A stretch of 43,258 bases of DNA. Origin: an uncultured Bacteroidaceae bacterium (GTDB lineage Bacteria; Bacteroidota; Bacteroidia; Bacteroidales; Bacteroidaceae). Under the pieces are notes generated by a model. It was given only the letters and a program-made list of their open reading frames with translations, searched no databases and was not told the DNA's origin. The position numbers and the translations under genes are program-made. This document shows, piece after piece, positions 25,028 through 32,647 of the stretch. The stretch is taken from the NCBI GenBank assembly GCA_944320785.1, contig CALUIR010000023.1, positions 1 to 43,258 on the forward strand, given 5' to 3'. Within the stretch, counting starts at the first letter, position 1; every line of letters begins with the position of its first letter.

Positions 25028-27031
25028 ATGAGAAAACTTACGCTATTATTAGGACTTGCCCTGATGGCATCGGGGGCAATCGCGCAAAATGCAACAGTTG
25101 TCGAGACACTTCCCTACGTGGAATCGTTTGAAAACGGCGAATGCCAATGGACGCTCAACGACAACAACACCGACCCCAACTCATTCAAAATGCAATTCAA
25201 CGTATTAGGCACAGAGCCATTCCACGGGAACACATACCTCGTTTCCGGCCCCAGCACCATCGAAGCGAGGAATGCATGGGCTTTCTCCGTGCCGGTACGC
25301 TTGGAAGCAGGGACGGACTACTACATCAGCACTTGGTTCTTCGGCGCAGGTGTCTTGAATACCTGTGATGAATTTGAAGTGACCTACGGAACGGAAGCCA
25401 ACGAAGCTGCACAGACCAACGTGCTGCTGGACTATACTGGCGAAAATGCTTTCCAATCTTTTGAATGGACAAAGGTGGAGGACACCTTCCAAGTACCTGA
25501 AAGTGGGGAATACGTGTTCGCCATCCACCACTGCACGCAGGCCATCGGCGTGAGCGGCGTGGGTTTTGACCGCTTCTATATCGGGACAACGGCCGACACC
25601 TATACAAACAACCCGCAAGTGCTTCCTGAACCCGAAGGCGAAAAGGTGGCTTATTCTTCCACCCATACCAATGTGTCCGGGGAAGAACACGAAACACTGG
25701 CCTACATCGTGTACGGCGAAGGCAACACGGTTTACATCAAAGGCTTGGCCCCGGACATGCCCGAAGCATGGGTGCAAGGCGTGGACAGAGGCACGGAAAT
25801 CGCGTTCCCCACGGAACAGTACTTGGGCGAATATGACAACCTGGGCCAGATGTTCGACTTGTGGATGATGGCAGGAAACGACCTCCACCAAGAAATGCAA
25901 GTGATTGACGGCGTGGAATACCCGCGCAACGTTTATACGCCTGCCGCTGAATTTGTCCTGCTGAAAGAGGGCGACCGATTGGTAGCCAAGGATGACAACT
26001 ACGTGGTTGAGCAAAACGGCCAAGGCGGTTTCATCATGAACGGCTACGGCAACATGGCCTTCACGCCCCTCGAATACCCCATCATCACCCCCACGGAAAA
26101 AGGCGACACCTACAGCATCCGCTATGACTCGTCCAACGGGGCGGCCAACACCACCGGCTACGTTTACACAGCGAACGACTCCATCTACATCCAAGGCTTG
26201 TGCCCGAACCTGCCGACGGCATGGGTATATGGCACGGTGAAGGACGGCGTGGCCACTTTCCCCGGCGGGCAATGCATCGGCACCTACTTGCTGGGCGAGC
26301 CGGTGTACTTCTGGGGCTGCCAAGTGACGGAAGGCGCGGAAGGCGATGAGGTGCAGGCCACCGGCGACTACACCATGCAAGTGGACGGCGAGCAAATCAC
26401 CGGCAACGGGCAGTTCGCCTTCATCTATGGCAACACGGATGCCATCTGGGGCGAGAACCTCTACATGGAGAAGATAGAAGTAACCATGGGCAAACCGGCT
26501 CCTGCACAGGACATTGATTTTACCAGCATGCAGGGAATGGATTATATTTATATAGAATATAGTACGGTGGACACCGAAGGCAACCCCTTGCTGAAGGAAA
26601 ACCTCTACTTCCGCATCTATTTGGACAACATGATTTACACGTTCGACCCGTCAATATACATGATGTTAGATGAGGCAATGTCAGACGTGCCGGTCACCTT
26701 CGATGACGGCTTCGACTTCATGACAGGAAACGGCTCCATGACCATCTTCATGTACGAATCGCTCATCAACACCATCGGCGTGGAGATGGTTTACAAAATG
26801 GACGGGCAGGAAACGATTTCCGACCGTGCTTACTGGACGGTGGACCAAGGCTTCATCGGCACGGGGGACGGTTCTTCCATCAGCAACACCACCGCTGGCA
26901 AGACAGTGAAGGAAGTGACCACGGTGAACATGGCCGGGCAAGTAGTGCCTGCCGACACGAAAGGACTCGTGCTGCAAGTCATCACCTACGATGACGGCAC
27001 CCGCGAGACCGTGAAGAAGTGGAACCGATAA
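25028..27031 (+). CDS. Secreted protein with choice-of-anchor-J-like domain and duplicated beta module
   Basis: 667 aa from the ATG at 25028 (MRKLTLLLGLALMASGAIAQ, a clear signal peptide). The nine in-frame codons upstream overlap the promoter region and are excluded. About residues 25-190 resemble the cleaved-adhesin/choice-of-anchor-J jelly-roll (LPYVESFENG, then GNTYLVSGPSTIEARNAWAF). Two copies of a module follow at about 206-270 and 359-421 (VYIKGLAPDMPEAWVQG and IYIQGLCPNLPTAWVYG). The end, VNMAGQVVPADTK...DGTRETVKKWNR, resembles a short sorting domain. Likely surface-exposed or exported; ligand unknown. It forms a unit with the Omp28-like gene 13 bp downstream. Confidence 0.75.
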   Translation: MRKLTLLLGLALMASGAIAQNATVVETLPYVESFENGECQWTLNDNNTDPNSFKMQFNVLGTEPFHGNTYLVSGPSTIEARNAWAFSVPVRLEAGTDYYISTWFFGAGVLNTCDEFEVTYGTEANEAAQTNVLLDYTGENAFQSFEWTKVEDTFQVPESGEYVFAIHHCTQAIGVSGVGFDRFYIGTTADTYTNNPQVLPEPEGEKVAYSSTHTNVSGEEHETLAYIVYGEGNTVYIKGLAPDMPEAWVQGVDRGTEIAFPTEQYLGEYDNLGQMFDLWMMAGNDLHQEMQVIDGVEYPRNVYTPAAEFVLLKEGDRLVAKDDNYVVEQNGQGGFIMNGYGNMAFTPLEYPIITPTEKGDTYSIRYDSSNGAANTTGYVYTANDSIYIQGLCPNLPTAWVYGTVKDGVATFPGGQCIGTYLLGEPVYFWGCQVTEGAEGDEVQATGDYTMQVDGEQITGNGQFAFIYGNTDAIWGENLYMEKIEVTMGKPAPAQDIDFTSMQGMDYIYIEYSTVDTEGNPLLKENLYFRIYLDNMIYTFDPSIYMMLDEAMSDVPVTFDDGFDFMTGNGSMTIFMYESLINTIGVEMVYKMDGQETISDRAYWTVDQGFIGTGDGSSISNTTAGKTVKEVTTVNMAGQVVPADTKGLVLQVITYDDGTRETVKKWNR

Positions 27032-27044
27032 GCACCATTGCGGC

Positions 27045-28841
27045 ATGAAACACTTCGCATGTTTACTATTGGCATTGCTCGCATGGTGGGGCTGGAGCAG
27101 CCCCGCCTGCGGGCAATCCGTCTATTACTATAGCTACTGCGACGGGCTGTGGAGCAGCAGCGGCGTCAACGGGCGAGCCGGAGCAAAGACCGTGGAAGCC
27201 GCCATCTGCATCCCAAAGGAAGAACTTTCCCCGCTGGCCGGAGCCAGCATCACCAGCATACGGTTCGCCCTGTCCACCACCAACTACCTGGGCGGCGTAA
27301 CAGTTTGGGTGCGCGAAGGCAGCCTGCAAGCCGCCAACGCGGCCGAAGCCGCTGCGGGCGGCCTGGCCAGAGGATGGAACGAAGCGCAACTGGCCGTGCC
27401 TTACGCCATCACGGGCAATGAGGATCTCTACTGTGGCTACTCCTTTGAGCAGGAAGGGGAAATCATCAAATGCATCTCTTTGGTGAGCGGCATACAGAAC
27501 GACAACAGTTGCTGGGTGGGCAACGACGGCACATGGGTCAACTATGCCAACCAGGGCGCGTTAAGCCTGGAGGTGGGCATCACGGGCGAGAACCTGCCGC
27601 AGCACGACCTGGTGATTTCCAACTGCGCAGCTGACAACGACGTGCTGTCGAGGAACGAGGACGTCCTCTCCATCCGGGGCGAGGTGGCCAACGCGGGGAT
27701 GCAAACCGTCAACGGCTTCGACATCACTTGCACCGTCAACGGCAAGACGTATTCCGACCATTATGACGACGTGCTGGAATACCGCGACCGCACGGAGTTC
27801 TACTTCGTGATGTTCGCACGGGAGATTGCCGAAGGCTACCAGACACCCGTGGAAATCACCGTGTCCGCCGCCGGCGCCACGGACGAAACACCCGGCGACA
27901 ACACCCAGACCATCACCGTGACCACCTACGACGAGGCGTTCGACCGCACCCTGCTCTTGGAGGAGTTCACCACCGAGAACTGCCAGAACTGCCCGGCAGG
28001 CGCGGAACGGCTGAAAGAAGCCTTGACGGACGAATACGCGGAGCGCGTGGTATGGGTGTGCCACCACGCCGCCTTCGGCACCGACTGGCTCACCATCCCC
28101 GAAAGCGAGCAATACCTGTGGTTCTTCGGCGGGAGCAACTTCGCCCCCTCCGTCATGCTGGACCGCACTCACTTCGACATTGAGGAAAACACCCGCGATT
28201 ATGCCCCGATGAGCATCTTCGAGCCGGACGTGATGCAACGGCTGTTCGACCTTGAGATGGACGAAAAAGCCTTCGCCAGCGTGGAGGCAACCGCCGTGTA
28301 TGACGACAACGGGCGGGCAGAAGTGACCGTCAAAGGGGAGAAAACCCCGGTGTTCGACCAGCAGGCGCCCGGCGCACGGCTCACCGTGTTCCTCTTGGAG
28401 GACGGCATACAGGCACAATACCAGATGACCGAGCCGCCCTATCCCGGCGGCAGCGACTATGTGCATGAGAACGTGGTCCGCGCCGTGCCGACAGGGGCAT
28501 GGGGCGTGCCGGTGGAATGGGACGGCGACACGTTCGAGGCTGCCTTCAACTTCTCCTTGGATGACAACTGGCAGCGCGGCAACCTGAAGGCCGTAGCCTT
28601 CCTGCACACTCTCGATGAAGCCGACCGCAACGCCTGCCGCGTGCTGAACGCCACGCAATGCCCCGTCGAGAAAGGAACAACCGGCATCGAATCTGCCCAT
28701 GCCGGAAGCAAAACCGTCGCCCGCAGGCTCTATTACTCCGCCGAAGGTATCCTCTTGGACCGCCGCCCGGAACGAGGGTTCTACATCGAACGCACCCTCT
28801 ACCGCGACGGCACGGAGGAAACGCGCAAAGCCTTCCGCTAA
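27045..28841 (+). CDS. Omp28-related secreted/outer-membrane protein
   Basis: 598 aa with a signal peptide (MKHFACLLLALLAWWGW...ACGQ). About residues 300-480 carry the Omp28 pattern LLLEEFTTENCQNCPAG, with a CxxC on a thioredoxin-like background, then WVCHHAAFG and PSVMLDRT. P. gingivalis Omp28 is a surface adhesin candidate. The N-terminal ~190 residues form a separate beta-rich domain, and residues ~190-295 look Ig-like. The C-terminal end (YSAEGILLDRRPERGFYIER...EETRKAFR) resembles the tail of the preceding protein (both end ...DGT-ET-K...), suggesting the same export signal. A terminator follows directly. Confidence 0.8.
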   Translation: MKHFACLLLALLAWWGWSSPACGQSVYYYSYCDGLWSSSGVNGRAGAKTVEAAICIPKEELSPLAGASITSIRFALSTTNYLGGVTVWVREGSLQAANAAEAAAGGLARGWNEAQLAVPYAITGNEDLYCGYSFEQEGEIIKCISLVSGIQNDNSCWVGNDGTWVNYANQGALSLEVGITGENLPQHDLVISNCAADNDVLSRNEDVLSIRGEVANAGMQTVNGFDITCTVNGKTYSDHYDDVLEYRDRTEFYFVMFAREIAEGYQTPVEITVSAAGATDETPGDNTQTITVTTYDEAFDRTLLLEEFTTENCQNCPAGAERLKEALTDEYAERVVWVCHHAAFGTDWLTIPESEQYLWFFGGSNFAPSVMLDRTHFDIEENTRDYAPMSIFEPDVMQRLFDLEMDEKAFASVEATAVYDDNGRAEVTVKGEKTPVFDQQAPGARLTVFLLEDGIQAQYQMTEPPYPGGSDYVHENVVRAVPTGAWGVPVEWDGDTFEAAFNFSLDDNWQRGNLKAVAFLHTLDEADRNACRVLNATQCPVEKGTTGIESAHAGSKTVARRLYYSAEGILLDRRPERGFYIERTLYRDGTEETRKAFR

Positions 28842-28863
28842 GCACCCCGCCAGCCAAGGAACA

Positions 28864-28907
28864 CCCGCGCATCCGGCTCTACCGGCCAAGGTGCGCGGGA
28901 TTTTTTT
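28864..28907 (+). terminator. Intrinsic terminator of the secreted-protein pair
   Basis: The stem CCCGCGCA (28864-28871) / TGCGCGGG (28892-28899), with an inner pairing CCGG...CCGG, is followed by ATTTTTTT. Confidence 0.8.
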
Positions 28908-28936
28908 CGCCCCTGCCCGCATGGAAAACTCCAACC

Positions 28937-29105
28937 GCCCGTGCAAGAAACCTCGCCTACCCCGCCAAGAACTTCATCCTTAGGTTAAGGATGTGTATCC
29001 TCAGCCTAAGGATGCATATCTTTAGCCTAAGGATGTGCATCCTTAGGCTAAAGATAAAGAATTTGCACGGGTGAACGGAAGTTCCTGCACGGGCAAGCGG
29101 AAGTT
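28937..29105. repeat. Composite intergenic repeat, copy B
   Basis: Homologous to copy A at 7212-7391. It has the same AAGAACTTCATC entry and four ~21-bp palindromic units (28975-29055; CATCCTTAGGTTAAGGATG and variants). It then has the same exit (TAAAGATAAAGAA) and two 22-bp-spaced GCACGGG...CGGAAGTT units at 29065 and 29087. Units 2-4 differ from copy A by point changes that keep the palindromes. Confidence 0.85.
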
Positions 29106-29122
29106 ATCTCCCCGCAAAAGTG

Positions 29123-29153
29123 TTGAATATGCCACCGTTTCTTCGTACCTTTG
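29123..29153 (+). promoter_or_regulatory. Promoter of the cyclophilin-M16-MATE-kinase operon
   Basis: TTG (29123-29125), 20 bp and TACCTTTG (29146-29153), ending 32 bp before the ATG at 29186. Confidence 0.65.
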
Positions 29154-29185
29154 CCCCGCAAAAAGCAAAACACCGCCAACGAGAA

Positions 29186-30040
29186 ATGAAAAAACAGACA
29201 ATGATAACCCTCTCCTCCATCGCCGCCGCATGCGCCGTGCTGCTGGCCGCCGTGGGCAAAAACAACAAGAACGATATGGAAAACAAACAAGAGACCATGG
29301 TCCTGATTGAGACCACCCTTGGGGACATCAAGGTGAAACTGTATGACGACACCCCGCGCCACCGCGACAACTTCATCAAGCTGGTGGAAGAAGGAACATT
29401 AGACGGCACCCTCTTCCACCGCGTCATCAAAGACTTCATGATACAGGGCGGCGACCCCGAATCCGTCAACGCCCCCGCAGGCAAGCAACTGGGGACGGGC
29501 GACGTGGGCTACACCCTCCCCGCCGAATTCGCCTATCCCAAGCATTTCCACAAGAAAGGCGCGTTGGCCGCCGCCCGCCAAGGCGACCAAGTGAACCCCC
29601 GGAAGGAATCGTCCGGCTGCCAGTTCTACATCGTCACCGGGAAAGTGTATTCCGATTCCGCCCTGCTCGACATGGAGCAACAAATGAACAACGCCCGCCT
29701 CAACAACGCCTTCAACGCATTGGCGCAGAAGCACATGAAGGAAATCTACCAACTGCGCCGCGCCAACGACCAAGACGGCCTCTACGACCTCCAGGAAAAA
29801 CTCGTGGCCGAAGCGCAGGCGCAAGTGGACAGCCTGCCACCTTTCCGCTTCACGCCTGAGCAGGTGGAAGCCTACACCACGGTGGGAGGAACGCCTCACT
29901 TGGACGGCGAATACACTGTGTTCGGCGAAGTGACAGAAGGCATGGACGTGGTGGATGCCATCCAAAAGGCAAAAACCGGGCGAGGTGACCGCCCGGTGGC
30001 CGACATCCGGATGACCCGGCTCACCATCATCAAAGAATAA
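29186..30040 (+). CDS. Cyclophilin-type peptidyl-prolyl isomerase, exported
   Basis: 284 aa from the ATG at 29186 (MKKQTMITLSSIAAACAVLL, hydrophobic export segment); the frame upstream crosses the promoter. The cyclophilin domain starts near residue 40 (ETTLGDIKVKLYDDTPRHRD) with FHRVIKDFMIQGGDP, and ends with TVFGEVTEGMDVVDAI. It has an insertion of about 70 residues between FYIVTGKVYS and the C-terminal strand (helical, NNARLNNAFNALAQKHMKEI), seen in Bacteroidetes paralogues. Expected role: proline isomerisation in the periplasm. First gene of a run with M16, MATE and the kinase (gaps 5, 15 and 10 bp). Confidence 0.88.
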   Translation: MKKQTMITLSSIAAACAVLLAAVGKNNKNDMENKQETMVLIETTLGDIKVKLYDDTPRHRDNFIKLVEEGTLDGTLFHRVIKDFMIQGGDPESVNAPAGKQLGTGDVGYTLPAEFAYPKHFHKKGALAAARQGDQVNPRKESSGCQFYIVTGKVYSDSALLDMEQQMNNARLNNAFNALAQKHMKEIYQLRRANDQDGLYDLQEKLVAEAQAQVDSLPPFRFTPEQVEAYTTVGGTPHLDGEYTVFGEVTEGMDVVDAIQKAKTGRGDRPVADIRMTRLTIIKE

Positions 30041-30045
30041 CTCCC

Positions 30046-31284
30046 ATGATAGGCATCAACCGGCACACCTTGGGCAACGGCCTGCGCATCGTCCACAGCG
30101 AAGACGCCACCACCCAAATGGTGGCGTTGAACCTCCTCTACGATGTAGGCGCCCGCGATGAACACCCGCAGCACACCGGGTTCGCGCACCTGTTCGAACA
30201 CCTCATGTTCGGCGGTTCCAGGCACATCCCCAACTACGACCGCCCCCTGCAGGCAGCCGGAGGCGAAAACAATGCCTGGACCAACAACGATGTGACCAAC
30301 TACTACCTGACCCTCCCGGCACAAAACGCGGAGACAGGCTTCTGGCTAGAATCAGACCGCATGCTGGAACTGGCCTTCACGCCGCAAAGCCTGGAAGTGC
30401 AACGGCAGGTGGTGAGCGAGGAATTCAAGCAACGCTACCTCAACCAGCCCTACGGCGACCTCGCCTTCCTCGTCCGCAGCTTGGCCTACCGCGTGCATCC
30501 CTATCGCTGGCCCACCATCGGGCAATCAATAGAACACATCACCCAAGCCACGCTCGGCGACGTGCGCCGCTTCTTCTTCCGCCATTATGCCCCCAACAAC
30601 GCCATCCTTGCCATCACAGGGAACATCACGGCGGAACGAGCCTTCCAACTATCAGAGAAATGGTTCGGCGGCATTCCCCGGCGCAACGTGCCGCCACGCT
30701 CCCTGCCCGAAGAACCCCGGCAGACGGAAGAACGCCGCCTTCGCGTGGAACGCGACGTGCCAGCCCCGCTCCTCTACCTGACCTTCCACATGCCGGGACG
30801 GTGCCATCCCGACTACCACGCGTTCGACATGCTGACCGACCTGCTGGCCAACGGGCGTTCCAGCCGCCTGATACAGCGCCTTCAAAAAGACCGCCACCTC
30901 TTTGCCTCCATCGACGCTTACGTGTCAGGCTCCATCGATCCCGGCTTGCTGCACATCAACGGCCGCTTGGCGCCGGGCATCTCCATGGCACAGGCGGAAG
31001 AAGCCTTGTGGGGCGAACTGGAAGCATTAAAACAGGAAGACGTCAGCATGGCGGAATTGGAAAAAGTGAAGAACAAGTTTGAAAGCAACCAACTGTTCGC
31101 CAACCTCAACTACTTGGATTTGGCTTCCAACCTGGCTTTCTTCGAACTCATCGGGAAGGCAGAAGACATCAACGGTGAAGTCGCCAGATACCGCGCCGTG
31201 GCTAACGCCGATATCCGGCGCATCGCACAAAACACCTTCATCCGCGAGAACTGCTGCACCATCCATTACATTGCCCGACCATAA
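30046..31284 (+). CDS. M16-family zinc peptidase
   Basis: 412 aa. The inverted zinc motif HLFEH (His48, Glu51, His52) is followed by the distal Glu region in FWLESDRMLEL, as in pitrilysin/processing-peptidase enzymes. The second half (about residues 180-400) is the usual catalytically inert M16 C-terminal domain (RRFFFRHYAPNNAILAITGN). No signal peptide is visible, so a cytoplasmic location is more likely than periplasmic despite the exported neighbour. The length corresponds to a single ~45-kDa M16B unit. Substrate unknown. Confidence 0.88.
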   Translation: MIGINRHTLGNGLRIVHSEDATTQMVALNLLYDVGARDEHPQHTGFAHLFEHLMFGGSRHIPNYDRPLQAAGGENNAWTNNDVTNYYLTLPAQNAETGFWLESDRMLELAFTPQSLEVQRQVVSEEFKQRYLNQPYGDLAFLVRSLAYRVHPYRWPTIGQSIEHITQATLGDVRRFFFRHYAPNNAILAITGNITAERAFQLSEKWFGGIPRRNVPPRSLPEEPRQTEERRLRVERDVPAPLLYLTFHMPGRCHPDYHAFDMLTDLLANGRSSRLIQRLQKDRHLFASIDAYVSGSIDPGLLHINGRLAPGISMAQAEEALWGELEALKQEDVSMAELEKVKNKFESNQLFANLNYLDLASNLAFFELIGKAEDINGEVARYRAVANADIRRIAQNTFIRENCCTIHYIARP

Positions 31285-31299
31285 AACACCATTCCAACG

Positions 31300-32637
31300 A
31301 TGCTCAAACAGTATAAAGACTACTACCGCCAACTGCTCGCCATCGGCATCCCCATCGTCGTCGGGCAAATCGGCGTCATCGTCTTGGGCCTGGCCGACAC
31401 GCTCATGATCGGACACCACAGCACACAGGAACTGGCGGCAGCTTCGTTCGTGAACAACGTGTTCAACTTGGTCATCATCTTCAGCACCGGTTTCGCTTAC
31501 GGGCTGACCCCCGTCGTCGGCGCCCTCTACGGGCAGAACAACTTGGAAGCCACCGGCCGAGTCCTGAAGAACAGCCTGCTGGCCAACATGTTGGTCGCCA
31601 TCGGGCTGATGCTCATAATGAGTGTGCTGTATGCATTCGTGAACCGCCTTGGGCAACCGGAAGAACTGCTCCCGCTCATCCGCCCCTATTACCTCATCCT
31701 GCTGGCCTCGCTCCTGTTCGTCCTGCTGTTCAACGGCTTCAAGCAATTCGCCGACGGGCTGACCGACACCAAAATCTCCATGTGGATACTTTTAGGAGGA
31801 AACGTGCTGAACATCATCGGCAACTACATCCTGATAAACGGCAAGGCAGGCTTCCCTGAATTAGGGTTGGTCGGCGCAGGGCTCAGCACCTTGGTTTCCC
31901 GCATCCTGATGGTGGTGGCATTCGCCTTCATCTTCTTCTGCACCCGCCGCTACGAACCCAGCCGGCAAGGCTACCGGCAAGGGCGCATCAACCAGAGAGA
32001 TTTCCTACGGCTGAACCAATTAGGATTTCCCGTTGCTTTGCAGATGGGCATGGAGACTGCCTCGTTCAGCCTAAGCGCCATCATGATAGGATGGCTAGGC
32101 ACCATCGCGCTCGCCGCCCACCAAATCATGCTGGCCATATCCCAAATCTGCTTCATGATGTACTATGGCATGGGGGCGGCAGTAGCGGTCTTGGTAAGCA
32201 ACCACTACGGGCGCGGCGAAGCAACGGCCATACGCCGTTCGGCAAACGCCGGATTCCACCTCATATTGTTAATGGCCATCGCCACATCCGTACCCATCTT
32301 CCTGCTGCGGAATCACTGGGGAGGGCTGTTCACCGACAATGAAGCCGTCAGCACCATGGTGGCGGCATTGGTCATTCCCTTGCTAGTGTACCAGTTCGGC
32401 GACGGGCTGCAAATCAACTTTGCCAATTCCCTCCGAGGCATCTCAGACGTGCGCCCCATGATGTTCATTGCCTTCATCGCCTATTTCATCGTCTCCCTGC
32501 CGGTTGGCTACATCTGCGGCTTTGTCTTGGATTGGGGCATCACCGGCATCTGGATGGCATTCCCGTTCGGGCTGACCACAGCCGGCATCCTGTACTACCT
32601 GCGGTTCCGCCGGAAGACAAAGCAATTGTTCCTCTAA
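31300..32637 (+). CDS. MATE-family efflux transporter
   Basis: 445 aa with about 12 hydrophobic segments in two six-helix halves. Typical MATE sequences are GIPIVVGQIGVIVLGLADTLMIG at the start (given in part: VLGLADTLMIG) and FPVALQMGMETASFSLSAI at the start of the second half. MATE proteins export cationic or organic compounds in exchange for Na+ or H+. The gene lies 15 bp behind the M16 gene and 10 bp before the hybrid kinase. The transported compound may therefore relate to the signal sensed by the kinase, which is inference from position only. Confidence 0.92.
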   Translation: MLKQYKDYYRQLLAIGIPIVVGQIGVIVLGLADTLMIGHHSTQELAAASFVNNVFNLVIIFSTGFAYGLTPVVGALYGQNNLEATGRVLKNSLLANMLVAIGLMLIMSVLYAFVNRLGQPEELLPLIRPYYLILLASLLFVLLFNGFKQFADGLTDTKISMWILLGGNVLNIIGNYILINGKAGFPELGLVGAGLSTLVSRILMVVAFAFIFFCTRRYEPSRQGYRQGRINQRDFLRLNQLGFPVALQMGMETASFSLSAIMIGWLGTIALAAHQIMLAISQICFMMYYGMGAAVAVLVSNHYGRGEATAIRRSANAGFHLILLMAIATSVPIFLLRNHWGGLFTDNEAVSTMVAALVIPLLVYQFGDGLQINFANSLRGISDVRPMMFIAFIAYFIVSLPVGYICGFVLDWGITGIWMAFPFGLTTAGILYYLRFRRKTKQLFL

Positions 32638-32647
32638 AGCCTTCCTC

